Below are positions 1 to 8,282 of a stretch of 64,000 nt of DNA, one piece after another; position 1 is the stretch's first letter, and each line of letters begins with the position of its first letter. The notes below the pieces were generated by a model. It was not told the DNA's origin, did not search any database, and was given only the letters and a program-made list of their open reading frames with translations. Origin of the DNA: Clostridium cibarium (GTDB taxonomy: Bacteria; Bacillota; Clostridia; Clostridiales; Clostridiaceae). The stretch covers positions 1 through 64,000 of the forward strand of contig NZ_JACSRA010000001.1 in the NCBI RefSeq assembly GCF_014836335.1, read 5' to 3'. The translations under genes were made by a program, and so were the position numbers.

Positions 1-327
1 TATCACTATATAAGTTATCTTCTAGAATTTAATCTATATTAAGATGTATCTATCAGACCTCCCCAGGTAAGAACACGTACTTTCGCCTCATATATCTGCC
101 GCATTTACTTTCTCTATTTCGGATAGTTTAGGGCTTTACTTTGATATGCAAGTTTACCCATAGAGTTAAGCCTCAAATACGATTCGTGTACCTCAGACCA
201 AGGCTTTGCCGCCGACTTCCTTCAGATTCCACCTCACAATGGACACCCTTGTCTTAAGCTAATGGTTGGCACTATCAACCCCCATATCGGACTTTCACCG
301 ACTAGTACGTGCCCATGCTGGGCACAC
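1..327 (-). other. Group IIC intron, 5' part (runs off left edge)
   Basis: Read on the minus strand, the sequence starts GTGTGCCCAGCATGGGCAC and then follows the domain I layout of bacterial group IIC introns such as the Oceanobacillus iheyensis ribozyme: GTGAAAGTCC, TTAGCTTAA, CAAGGGTGTCC, GGAATCTGAAGGAAG, CGGCAAAGCC, GGTCTGAGG, ACACGAA and finally TTACCTGGGGAGGTCTG. The putative 5' splice site lies at 327/328. Immediately upstream is an intrinsic terminator, the usual target of group IIC introns. The intron ORF (a reverse transcriptase, if present) and domains V/VI would lie left of the window. Family assignment is from recalled consensus, not from a search. Confidence 0.88.
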
Positions 328-360
328 ATAAAAAAACTAGGGATTATTTCTAATCCCTAG
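328..360 (-). terminator. Intrinsic terminator, 5' exon of the group IIC intron
   Basis: A perfect 10-bp stem (337-346 with 351-360, arm CTAGGGATTA, loop TTTC) is followed on the minus strand by TTTTTTTAT. It directly abuts the intron start, matching the known preference of group IIC introns for terminator stems. Confidence 0.85.
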
Positions 361-399
361 CTTTCTTTTGAAATAAGTGTACTTATGGGGACTTTAAAA

Positions 400-447
400 T
401 TATTTTCGGAACAAACCTAAAATATTATTGTTAAAATCAGCTTCCAT
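400..447 (-). CDS. Candidate 15-residue peptide ORF
   Basis: The minus strand has a strong Shine-Dalgarno (AGAGGTGATTCTC then ATG at 447) opening a 15-codon frame, MEADFNNNILGLFRK, that ends with TAA 40 nt before the 337-360 terminator. Nothing else is coding in the short stretch between the next upstream gene (561) and the terminator, so this could be a tiny gene or the leader of a small RNA. I recognise no family. The ribosome binding site is the main support; the peptide is acidic at its start and hydrophobic in the middle. Confidence 0.35.
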   Translation of the reverse strand: MEADFNNNILGLFRK

Positions 448-560
448 GAGAATCACCTCTTTCGATATTATTATGTGCAATGTTAAATTAAATATACAAT
501 ATTATTAAAATTTTTTATTATATAATGAAAAACACTCAAAATGACTAACTAACTCTGTAA

Positions 561-731
561 TTATTTTTTTACATCCTTTTTAATGTTATCATTAAAAATT
601 TTCATAACAGCTACTGTAATTACACCGGCATATATTATGAATCCTTCAAATGCCCCAAAACCAAATACATTTCCTAATGCCTGGCAATTATTAAATATGA
701 AATTATATACTAACAAATCTAACCTAAACAT
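561..731 (-). CDS. Small membrane protein, unknown function
   Basis: The frame gives 56 residues from an ATG at 731, preceded by AGAGGTG (spacing 3 nt). A longer version from a TTG at 746 lacks a ribosome binding site, so the ATG is preferred. The N-terminal half is hydrophobic and aromatic (MFRLDLLVYNFIFNN). A Gly-rich hydrophobic segment of about 20 residues (GFGAFEGFIIYAGVITVAVM) could cross the membrane, and a short charged lysine-rich tail ends it. The plus-strand frame over the same DNA looks like a shadow. No family was recognised; a small holin-like or regulatory membrane peptide is possible but unproven. Confidence 0.5.
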   Translation of the reverse strand: MFRLDLLVYNFIFNNCQALGNVFGFGAFEGFIIYAGVITVAVMKIFNDNIKKDVKK

Positions 732-1113
732 AAACACCTCTAACAATTTAAATTATTCCCAACTTATCTTTTTCATTCATGTCTCTTTTCTTCTTGAAAT
801 ACTCAATTATGTTAAATCAATTTTAAATATTCTTTCACTCTAACTTATTCACAAGAAAATAAATTTATCCCACCTTTATTACTATCGTTGTAAAAAAACA
901 CCTTCAATACAGATATTAATTCTATATCAAAAGTGTATAAAAACTAAACATATATCATCATGCAAAAAATCCAACTGATTTTTAAACCTTTTTATTTTTT
1001 AGTGAAACATAATATATATTTTTGTTAATAACTCGGCAATAATTCTTCTGTTTTTGGAAATATTTATATAACATTATATAAGTGTAAAATAAATCAATAA
1101 GGAGCTAAAAATT
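732..1113. other. Intergenic region, no gene seen
   Basis: About 380 nt of very AT-rich sequence between two divergent genes. No convincing reading frame with a ribosome binding site and no strong hairpin was found; it presumably holds the promoters of both flanking genes. Confidence 0.5.
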
Positions 1114-1626
1114 ATGAAAAAAATGAACAAAACCAAAATCAAAACATTATGTGCTGGAGTACTAGCAACTGTACTTCTTTCTTCAACATCTGCCTTTGCT
1201 GCTAATGATACTAGTACAACTACTAAAACTGCTGCTAGTGCAACAACTAAATATATGTATGATCCTTCATTCATGTATCGTCAATACTATGATGGCACTG
1301 TATATGCAACAAACGTACATTTAGAAAATCCAGTTACTTATAACGGAAAATCATATACGGCTATAAGCATTACTATGAGTGACAATTCACATGTTGGTAC
1401 ATTTGTAGAGTCTTTGGTTGATTATAATCACAAAAACGATTACATTCCTATAGCCTCATTACAAATATTATTAAATCATTATGGATACAACTTACATGTT
1501 ACCGGAATATTGGATACCAACACATTTAACGCATTATCAGACTTCCAAAGCAAACATCCTGATTGTGGTGCCATTAATGGAGTTTGTGGCGAGAAAACTT
1601 GGAAAACTCTTGTTAATAACTTCTAA
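1114..1626 (+). CDS. Secreted peptidoglycan-binding-domain-like protein
   Basis: 170 residues, starting at an ATG with AAGGAG eight bases upstream. Residues 1-29 form a classical Sec signal peptide: a lysine-rich start, a hydrophobic core (GVLATVLLSS) and a signal peptidase I site after TSAFA. Residues 30-45 are a Thr/Ala-rich linker. The middle part (about 46-100) is unassigned. The C-terminal 60 residues resemble the three-helix peptidoglycan-binding fold (PG_binding_1): SLQILLNHYGYNLHVTGI, then TFNALSDFQ, then INGVCGEKTWKTL. No catalytic domain is present, so it may target or bind the wall rather than cut it. Followed by its own terminator. Confidence 0.72.
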   Translation: MKKMNKTKIKTLCAGVLATVLLSSTSAFAANDTSTTTKTAASATTKYMYDPSFMYRQYYDGTVYATNVHLENPVTYNGKSYTAISITMSDNSHVGTFVESLVDYNHKNDYIPIASLQILLNHYGYNLHVTGILDTNTFNALSDFQSKHPDCGAINGVCGEKTWKTLVNNF

Positions 1627-1663
1627 TACTAATATATAATAAACATTATAAAGAAAAAAAAAT

Positions 1664-1686
1664 TGACCCTAGTGGGTCATTTTTTT
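1664..1686 (+). terminator. Intrinsic terminator of the secreted PG-binding gene
   Basis: Stem TGACCC/GGGTCA with loop TAGT followed by seven T. Confidence 0.9.
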
Positions 1687-1752
1687 CTTTACCTGCTAAT
1701 GTTAGTTAATCTCTAATTTTAACATAAATTCTATTAATATTCGGCAAAATCA

Positions 1753-1794
1753 CAAAAAAATACACTCCCTTTTTTATTTCAAAGGAAGTATATT
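1753..1794 (-). terminator. Original yebC terminator, now displaced left of the element
   Basis: The minus strand carries a stem formed by 1760-1769 and 1784-1793 with G-U pairs valid only on that strand, followed by TTTTTTT. It lies 45-50 nt past the stop of the displaced yebC 3' end at 1839-1841. A similar hairpin follows the intact yebC copy at 18731-18765. Confidence 0.7.
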
Positions 1795-1843
1795 CTAAGT
1801 TCAATATATAATTACATTAGTTGTTTATAAAAAGCCTTATTCT

Positions 1844-1897
1844 TCCCATCCTTCAGGGAATTCAGCATTGTGGTAAACTTCTTGAACGTCATCATCA
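1844..1897. repeat. Left attachment site (54-bp core, yebC 3'-end duplicate)
   Basis: A 54-bp block identical to 18845-18898. It is the displaced end of the host yebC gene: read on the minus strand it encodes the end of YebC, and just past the core the left copy finishes EGWEE-stop while the right copy finishes EGWDE-stop. A 54-bp identity at both ends of a phage-like region, with an integrase beside one copy, identifies it as att core DNA. Confidence 0.93.
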
Positions 1898-2056
1898 AAG
1901 AGACCCTAAAACAAGGCTATATCTATCTTTGCACACATTTTCTTCAATTTAAAATTATAATATATACCTCAAACAAAAACATATGATTTTCCATAATCTA
2001 AGATGTATATATCATAATCATATTATAGCTTTTAAATAGGCTTTTATTCAAGTTCC

Positions 2057-2263
2057 TTATTTTAACTTATCTTTAATTTCTTTCACATCATTTTGAATAT
2101 TATTAACAACCCCTAATGTACCTGTTAAATTGTCAATAGTTGTTTGATACCTTATTTCTCTCTCATCATTTTTCTTTTCAGTTCTATTCAAGAGCCAAAC
2201 AAAAAGAACACAAAATGCCCCTTGTGTTAAAAACAATTTTATAAATTCTGGATTAAAGTCCAT
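2057..2263 (-). CDS. BhlA/UviB-type holin-like small membrane protein
   Basis: 68 residues: a short acidic N-terminus, one hydrophobic segment at about residues 8-26 (FLTQGAFCVLFVWLLNR), then a charged, probably coiled-coil tail (NIQNDVKEIKDKLK). This matches the BhlA/UviB bacteriocin-holin family found in Bacillus and Clostridium phages. AGGAGGGATG lies just upstream of the start, 12 nt after the Ig-protein gene, so the two are probably co-transcribed. It is the last gene before the left attachment site. With no endolysin visible, its role in lysis is uncertain; it could act on the host alone or assist a helper phage. Confidence 0.7.
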   Translation of the reverse strand: MDFNPEFIKLFLTQGAFCVLFVWLLNRTEKKNDEREIRYQTTIDNLTGTLGVVNNIQNDVKEIKDKLK

Positions 2264-2275
2264 CTATCATCCCTC

Positions 2276-3520
2276 CTATTTTGAAAATGTTATTGGTTGA
2301 GTTATTACAACTTCACCATTGTATTTGACGATTAAATTTGTAGATCCTGATACATAACCTATACCATTATAGATAGTTATTGAGTTACCTGTAGTTGCAT
2401 TTACAGTTATACTTGCGTTAGGTGATGTAAAGCTAAAAGTAAATGTAGCACTTGTGTCTTCTGTAGAACCTAATAACCTATGTGCTGTAAATATCCTTGT
2501 CCTCATTCTACCGACTGCAAATGCTCCACTATCACTCTCAATGGTATATGTAGGTAGTGAAACAGCTTCAATAACTAAACTAAATGATGTGCTAGCTCCT
2601 TCATAAGTGGCTTTAATATTCACATTTCCACTCATTACACCAGTTATAACTCCACTATTTGATACTGTGGCAACGCTTGGATTATCAGATGAATAAGTTA
2701 TAGTTGGATTAGATACAACCTCACCATTAAGCGTACATGAAGCTATAAGGCTATATGTAGTTCCAGTATTAAGACTAGTTGGTTTATTGGTGATTGATAT
2801 AGCATAAACATTAGCTAACACATTCACTTCAAATAAAGCTACTTCTCCTTGATAATCAACTTCTATCCTTGTTGTGCCTTCTCCTACTGTAGTAATCAAT
2901 CCACTTGAATTTACTGTAGCTATTGAAGGATTTAAAGATGTGTAGGTGATTACTGGTGAACTATCTGCCACATTATCCACCTTACAAGTAGGCGATAATT
3001 GATATGTCTTGCCTATGTTCAAACTTGTGCTTGTTTCAGATAATGTTATTGAATATGACTTAGCTAAACCATTATACTTAGCATAGATTGTATATAAACC
3101 ATCCTTGGTATCATCAATCGAACTCACCTTATATAGTTTCTTTTTGTACTCGATCATAGCGTCTACATATGTCATAGTTGGAGTTTTGAAAGAGTATTTA
3201 TCATCTAAGACTTGAACTGTTTCTGATACGGTTATTTGATTAGCTAACTTAACTACACCTAATGACCTCACACCATTAATCTTAATATCTTGTGCTACAT
3301 CTATAGTGCCTTTCCAGTAAACCGACTGATTGAACTCATTTACTGTATCAATGACCATGTAATTTTTGTTGTTGTAGTTGACTATAGAGCCTAAATAAAA
3401 TGGAGTAGCTGAAATTAACGTTTCATTCTTGATTAAAAATGTACTTGGCTTGTAGTCAATCACTCCATTTAATCCATCTCTTTTGATAGCTAAATCATAG
3501 ATATTTTTTACTGTATTCAT
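2276..3520 (-). CDS. Phage head/surface protein with bacterial Ig-like repeats
   Basis: 414 residues. Residues 1-150 form an unassigned domain whose position right after a putative connector gene suggests an attachment or head-closure module. From about 155 onward there are two clear BIG2-type Ig-like repeats, each with the hallmark pattern TYTSLNPSIATVNSSGLIT and TYSSDNPSVATVSNSGVIT, then a third divergent beta-rich domain to the end. Ig-like domains are common on phage capsids and tails, where they bind carbohydrates weakly. In a genome without tail genes this protein most likely decorates the head or neck (inference). AGGAGGG precedes the ATG. No signal peptide is present. Confidence 0.65.
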   Translation of the reverse strand: MNTVKNIYDLAIKRDGLNGVIDYKPSTFLIKNETLISATPFYLGSIVNYNNKNYMVIDTVNEFNQSVYWKGTIDVAQDIKINGVRSLGVVKLANQITVSETVQVLDDKYSFKTPTMTYVDAMIEYKKKLYKVSSIDDTKDGLYTIYAKYNGLAKSYSITLSETSTSLNIGKTYQLSPTCKVDNVADSSPVITYTSLNPSIATVNSSGLITTVGEGTTRIEVDYQGEVALFEVNVLANVYAISITNKPTSLNTGTTYSLIASCTLNGEVVSNPTITYSSDNPSVATVSNSGVITGVMSGNVNIKATYEGASTSFSLVIEAVSLPTYTIESDSGAFAVGRMRTRIFTAHRLLGSTEDTSATFTFSFTSPNASITVNATTGNSITIYNGIGYVSGSTNLIVKYNGEVVITQPITFSK

Positions 3521-3530
3521 GTTTTCCCTC

Positions 3531-3875
3531 CTATCTAGTGAAGAATATAGGATTTATATTTCCTGTAGATTGATTTTTACTTTCTTGAATATCAATTATC
3601 TTAGCATTAATGTTTGAGATTCTACTTTCTAAGTATTTTGAAGCTTGGTCTATGGTCATTACATCCTTACTATCAATCTTTCTCATCATGTCAGTATCAT
3701 TAGCTAATGTTTCAAGAATAGCTATGACTGTATTGAGTAGATTTATTTCATTTGTAGCCTTTGAATATGTATCAGAAGGTACAAGATTGTTCTCTCCCAA
3801 AAATACTGAATACTCCTCATTTGTGTAATACTCTTTGTTTGATAACTCTAGTTTTAGTCTTGATAAATTGTCCAT
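3531..3875 (-). CDS. Putative phage head-tail connector-like small protein
   Basis: 114 residues from an ATG at 3875 with GGAGAGTG upstream; a GTG nine bases earlier lies inside that ribosome binding site. The sequence is mostly helical and charged (LSRLKLELSNKEYYTNEEY, then TLANDTDMMRKIDSKDVMT). Small helical proteins in this position and of this size are often head-completion or connector proteins of tailed phages. I could not see a diagnostic motif, so the role is inferred from neighbours: the Ig-domain protein follows by 10 nt and the structural genes lie upstream. Confidence 0.4.
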   Translation of the reverse strand: MDNLSRLKLELSNKEYYTNEEYSVFLGENNLVPSDTYSKATNEINLLNTVIAILETLANDTDMMRKIDSKDVMTIDQASKYLESRISNINAKIIDIQESKNQSTGNINPIFFTR

Positions 3876-3908
3876 TAATATCACTCTCCTATCTATTTTT
3901 TGATAGAC

Positions 3909-3950
3909 TCGAAGTCGTCTCCTAATCGAAGTCGTCTCCTAATCGAAGTA
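3909..3950. repeat. 17-bp tandem repeat (2.5 copies)
   Basis: TCGAAGTCGTCTCCTAA occurs at 3909-3925 and 3926-3942, followed by a third partial copy TCGAAGTA. It lies just upstream (in minus-strand sense) of the putative connector gene and could be a binding site or a replication slippage product. Confidence 0.8.
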
Positions 3951-4009
3951 TTTTGTCGAATGTTCACCCACGCCTAGCACTTTAGCGAGGTGAAGTGTTA
4001 AAGTCTTGA

Positions 4010-4043
4010 ATATAAAAGAAAGGGACTAGGTAAACCCTAGTCC
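4010..4043 (-). terminator. Intrinsic terminator overlapping the end of the 187-residue gene
   Basis: A perfect 8-bp stem (4023-4030 with 4036-4043, arm GGACTAGG) with a 5-nt loop, followed on the minus strand by CTTTCTTTTAT. The stop codon at 4037-4039 is inside the stem. Confidence 0.75.
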
Positions 4044-4600
4044 TTAATTGGTTTTATATTAATTCCCTTCGTTCTCAATCTTTCAACAAACCCTTTTTTA
4101 TCATATCTTATTAAAAAGTATATAACTATATGGGCTCTCTTTTCAGCTAAGTTTGTAACAGTTAGTTTATTCCTTCCTTTAATGCAAGATATAAATTCAC
4201 CATTGTATAAATCAGTAACGTCATATTCTTTAATTGTTTCGCTTGGTTGAAAAGACTTTTTATAGTTGAATATAGTAGCTATTGTTTTTTCTGTACAATC
4301 AAGTATTCTCTTTTCACCACAATCAATTAGATATTCTTTACGTTCAGTTCCACCATCTAATCTTATTGTTTCATTTGTTGTTTCATTTTCTATTATAATT
4401 CCTTTACTATTTGAAGGTAATACAACGAACATAATAGGAAATACTTTTTCATCTAAATTTGATGTATTATCAATATCCATTTCCCTTTTTTTCATAATAG
4501 ACTCATCTATTATATACCTTCTATGAACTGTTCCATCATCTTCAAATTCGTAATCATGAATTTTCATATATTCGTCTAAATCAATCTCTTCTTTTCTCAT
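4037..4600 (-). CDS. Phage-element protein of unknown function (187 aa)
   Basis: 187 residues, start ATG with AAAGGGG upstream. The protein is hydrophilic, begins with an acidic helical stretch (MRKEEIDLDEYMKIHDYEFE), then has an extended beta-rich middle and a basic C-terminus ending in GINIKPIKD. The middle contains phrases such as GIIIENETTNETIRLDGG and ATIFNYKKSFQP that recall the beta-sandwich half of distal tail or adaptor proteins, but the match is only an impression. It begins 50 nt after the next upstream small gene and ends in a terminator. Function not assigned. Confidence 0.6.
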   Translation of the reverse strand: MRKEEIDLDEYMKIHDYEFEDDGTVHRRYIIDESIMKKREMDIDNTSNLDEKVFPIMFVVLPSNSKGIIIENETTNETIRLDGGTERKEYLIDCGEKRILDCTEKTIATIFNYKKSFQPSETIKEYDVTDLYNGEFISCIKGRNKLTVTNLAEKRAHIVIYFLIRYDKKGFVERLRTKGINIKPIKD

Positions 4601-4650
4601 TCACTCAACCCCTTTCATAGATACATTTCTACAAAAAGGGGTGAATTCCT

Positions 4651-4890
4651 TTATTTTACTGTAATTTCTTCATCAACATGTAGACATAAAATATCATTTG
4701 TTATATGGTAATAACTTTCTTTTATTTTGTATATTATAAATCCTTCAGTTCTATTTAACCGCGGGATAGCTAACCTTCCACTAGTTAGCATAGTTATCGC
4801 ATTTTCAAATTTATAAAGTTCATTAATTATACATTCATCATTATCACTTTTATATATTTTTACATTTATTTTTACAGGTTCTTTTCTCAT
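4651..4890 (-). CDS. Phage-element small protein, unknown function (79 aa)
   Basis: 79 residues starting MRKEPVKINVKIYKSDNDE, with GAGGAGGAATTATC before the ATG, so translation is well supported. The sequence alternates hydrophobic and charged residues (predicted mixed alpha/beta), has no membrane segment and no motif that I know. Its first residues resemble those of the next gene (both start MRKE), possibly by chance. It is followed after 50 nt by the 187-residue gene, with which it probably forms an operon. Confidence 0.6.
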   Translation of the reverse strand: MRKEPVKINVKIYKSDNDECIINELYKFENAITMLTSGRLAIPRLNRTEGFIIYKIKESYYHITNDILCLHVDEEITVK

Positions 4891-5097
4891 TGATAATTCC
4901 TCCTCTGTATTTCAGATTCAGTACGTACCATTTATCATTTGTTTGTTATAACAATCTTAGTATACACTTTTATAAAAAATTTGTTAGTCATGTACACTTA
5001 TGCTATAATAAGATATTATCTAATGACATTTTGAAATCAATAAAATAAATAAAAATTAAGTGGACAAGGATATTCTTCATTGAATTTGAGGATATGC

Positions 5098-6748
5098 TTA
5101 TTTTTTTGCCCTAAAATAGATAAATTGATATCGAATTAATACTAGAATTGTCAAACTACTATATTTTAGCTTGGCAGGTTCATTATGAACCTCAGTTAGT
5201 CTTTTTTTGAGGTGGGCAGAATATTTTGCCATCCTAATGCTCGGCTTAATTTTAAGCTGTCCTAAGTCTGATTTTTTTCTGGGGGTGGTGAAGATATTAG
5301 TTAAAATTAACTCAAATAAATTGGAGTAATCAATTAATAGATCAATCAAATAAATAAAAACAAATAATAAATACTACTCATTACTACTCAATTGTCATCA
5401 TTACTAACTATTACTACTCAATTGTAACTAATGCTAACTAATTGTACTCATTAATACACACCTCTAATCAACCACGACCACGCATCTATTACTTATTTTA
5501 TTACTTCTATTTCAATCACTCCGTCCTTTCTATTATTTATTGGATTTTTCATCCCTATCTATTACTATGTTTCAGCCATATTTATTTCCATGATTCATGG
5601 ATATATAATAATACATATCAAACTACTAACTAAAAATGATATATTAGATTCAACAAATTAAAATATATAATGCATAGTCATAACTAGTCCCACTTAATAA
5701 CTCCTCTTCATTTTTATTTAACTATTGATACCCTCATTATGAATGAAACAAATATATGATTTAATAGCTTTATAGATAAAAATACGTTCATATCAGCCCT
5801 TCTATAAACTTACTCTATAACTTATTCATCTTCATTTTGAACCTCTTATATGGTCTTATATTAATCTATATCCATTATTAACCTATCTACTAGTTAAGGT
5901 ACTATAATATATAATTATAATACCTTAAAGATGATAATGGATTTCACTATTGATTAAACTCCTCTTCAATCTTAATTAATATATACGTCCCTCTTCATTG
6001 TCATTCTATATAGACGCTCCTCCCTCGACCACTCATATCCATTCCCATTGAGTTATACTGATAATCCATTTATAGCCAACCTCACCCTATACTAATTGTA
6101 CGGATTGTGCGTCACCACTATAACCATTACTTCTAATGCTCCTATAGTCACTACTACTATTAACCTTATCACTCATTACCTATCACATTAATAATTATAT
6201 ATATCTTATATCCCTATACCTGTTATTCCTATATACAGTAATTTAGCATATATACCCAAAGGGCAAATTCCAGTCGCCCCTCAACTAACTTAGCACTTAA
6301 TTATTATTATTAATGTAGCGTATTCAAATTTGACGATGCTCATTTTAACCAGCTTATTTTTTAAGCTAAGTGGATTTTCGGTCGGCTTTGTGGAATTTTA
6401 TGATAGCGTTTCTTTTAAAGGAAGGGGTTGAATTATATTGAATGTTAACTATCCGCTCATTATGTTACTTCGTGTCGTTTATTTTTTAAATTTGTTGTTT
6501 TTTAATTTAATAATTTTAGATAGATATTTTTTAATTTTTTACGATTAATATTTATTTTTTTATTAATTTAATAATTTATAGGTACGTGCGTGTAATTAGT
6601 GTGTAAAAACCCCCTATAATTCTACCATATATAGTACATTACTTATTACCCACCCACCATATACAGTATATTAAATCACACCATACACTAGATAAATACT
6701 ATGCTTTTTAACTATAGGACATATCATTTACACACCATTACATATCCA
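5098..6748. other. 1.65-kb gene-free, G-poor region inside the element
   Basis: No reading frame with a ribosome binding site was found. From about 5340 to 6250 the plus strand is strikingly poor in G and built from short words such as TACTA, CATTA and CTAT; the minus strand is dense in stop codons in all frames. Local structures: hairpin AGGTTCA/TGAACCT near 5177-5193, CGGCTTAA/TTAAGCTG near 5243-5260, TCCATG/CATGGA near 5588-5602, a large interrupted inverted repeat at 5894-5928, GGGC/GCCC near 6259-6277, and AGCTTA/TAAGCT near 6350-6366. Two diverged copies of ATTACTACTCAATTGT lie at about 5381-5426. Role unknown. Confidence 0.6.
5894..5928. repeat. 35-nt interrupted inverted repeat
   Basis: Arms TTAAGGTA (5894-5901) and TACCTTAA (5921-5928) pair perfectly; after one C/A mismatch the stem continues with TATAAT/ATTATA around a 5-nt ATATA centre. 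It could be a cruciform, a protein-binding dyad or an RNA hairpin. Confidence 0.7.
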
Positions 6749-8059
6749 TTACTCATTATCATTTTGGTTATTAGCTACACTATTTAGTCCTTCTTCGTCT
6801 ATTCTATTTAACTCCTGTCCTACATCACTTGTTAATGGTGATTTCTCAATAATAGTTCTCTTTGAAATAGCACCCATATCGAACTGTTTAGACATATTAT
6901 CAAGTAATTCACTAGCATTTTGTGGTCTTGAATAATTGAAGCTTACATTAACATACTCTTCCTTAGTGAACTCAACTCCTAACAACTTAGCTATAACCTC
7001 AAATCTCTTATTTATTCCATACCTCATAACCTTCTCATTCATCATTGCAAACACATCAGCTAATTGATATAACAACTTTAAACTAACCTCTGATACATTG
7101 GCTATATTTCCACTACCACCTAGTATTGAAGGCATATATCCAACCATATTTAACTCATTCTGTAATGAATCAAGATAATATTTAATGCTTGAATAATCCA
7201 TTGTAGCTGACACATAATTCATAGTACAGCCATTCTCCATGGATACATTGTAACCAACAGCGTCATTACTTACACCATTACCTTCTATAGCTTGACCTGT
7301 AGTGAACAATAAAGGATTAAGGCTTAATGTATATATAGCGTCACCCATTTTACTCAACAAGTCTTCTATTTCATCTAATATTGGCTTGATATTTTCAAGT
7401 AATCCTTCACCGAATCTATCATCAACATCTGATATTCCATGTAAATGTATTGGTAGTCCACTTATGTTCTTATATCTTCCTAACATTGTCATTACACTAC
7501 CTTCATTTGTCCATTCCTCAACTCTATCCTCATAGTAGACATTCCAGTAACTAATACCCTCAATATTTGTCCAATGCTCTATAAATGCAATATAACTCAT
7601 ATCATCTGCAAATACTGGATATGCGTCTTCATTTGCAATAACTTTACTTGTGATCGTATCACCATCTTTGTATATGTACTCAAATCCATCTCCAAACTTA
7701 CATATCTTATCTAACAACTTGAAGTCTATATCTTGATAGCCACCTTTTCTATACACTTCCTCAAATGTATCAACCATATTCTCTGAACCAACTAATGAAA
7801 CTGGATTACCTAATAAATATGTACTGTGAAAGTTCAATATAGTCTTAGCATTTTGAATGATTAATTTCTTTACCTTAAACTCTTTATCCTTGAACTTCAT
7901 ATCTTCCCTATGCAATACATCATGCTGACCACCTAGATACTGTTTCAAGTTGAACACCTTACTTATTCTTGTTGCATTGATACCTTTCTTTACTTCCTCA
8001 TCCCACCAAAATGGATTGTTCATGTAATTTCTTGATATATAATCATCTATTTTACTCAT
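6749..8059 (-). CDS. Phage portal protein (SPP1 gp6-like)
   Basis: 436 residues, normal length for SPP1-type portals. The start is well set (AGAGGAGTGATAAC then ATG). The N-terminus NYMNNPFWWDEEVKKGINA, followed by ISKVFNLKQYLGGQHDVL and by NAKTILNFHSTYLLGNPV, is characteristic of the Gp6 family; the later part includes the long-helix and crown-like segment (LPIHLHGISDVDDRFGEGL, then LDEIEDLLSKMGDAIYTLS). Portals form the dodecameric DNA gateway at one capsid vertex and bind the terminase. It is separated from the large terminase gene by 391 nt, which is unusual because the two are normally adjacent. Confidence 0.88.
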   Translation of the reverse strand: MSKIDDYISRNYMNNPFWWDEEVKKGINATRISKVFNLKQYLGGQHDVLHREDMKFKDKEFKVKKLIIQNAKTILNFHSTYLLGNPVSLVGSENMVDTFEEVYRKGGYQDIDFKLLDKICKFGDGFEYIYKDGDTITSKVIANEDAYPVFADDMSYIAFIEHWTNIEGISYWNVYYEDRVEEWTNEGSVMTMLGRYKNISGLPIHLHGISDVDDRFGEGLLENIKPILDEIEDLLSKMGDAIYTLSLNPLLFTTGQAIEGNGVSNDAVGYNVSMENGCTMNYVSATMDYSSIKYYLDSLQNELNMVGYMPSILGGSGNIANVSEVSLKLLYQLADVFAMMNEKVMRYGINKRFEVIAKLLGVEFTKEEYVNVSFNYSRPQNASELLDNMSKQFDMGAISKRTIIEKSPLTSDVGQELNRIDEEGLNSVANNQNDNE

Positions 8060-8148
8060 GTTATCACTCCTCTATATTTATTAAGGATTGGCATTGTTTG
8101 CCTACCCTTCTATTTACCTGTTTGAATTTAACTTGAAACCTGTTTTCT

Positions 8149-8266
8149 GTCAGAATTGACGTTTTGGGAATCCCAAACGCTTACCAACATTGTTTGATTC
8201 CACGTATTCTTTAAAGGTGACGTGGTTTTTCTCTTTAAAGTGATTAACCAAGGGGACATTCCCCTT
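8149..8266 (+). ncRNA. Cluster of four hairpins between portal and terminase genes
   Basis: Within 118 nt there are GTCA/TGAC (8149-8160), TTTGGGA/TCCCAAA around a single A (8163-8177), CCACGT/ACGTGG (8200-8225) followed by TTTTTCTCTTT, and AAGGGGA/TCCCCTT with a 3-nt loop (8250-8266). The third has the form of a plus-strand intrinsic terminator. This could be a plus-strand RNA, a packaging site or recombination debris; strand is supported only by the T-tract. Confidence 0.45.
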
Positions 8267-8282
8267 CTCTCACCACGATTTA

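Noticed and set aside
583..843. Plus-strand ORF of 86 codons
   Set aside because: Shadow of the minus-strand small membrane protein; no ribosome binding site.
5098..5349. Minus-strand ORF of 83 codons
   Set aside because: No ribosome binding site, runs through two hairpins and ends in the G-poor desert; composition not protein-like.
5442..5633. Plus-strand ORF of 63 codons
   Set aside because: Low-complexity, aromatic-rich peptide from G-poor sequence with no ribosome binding site.
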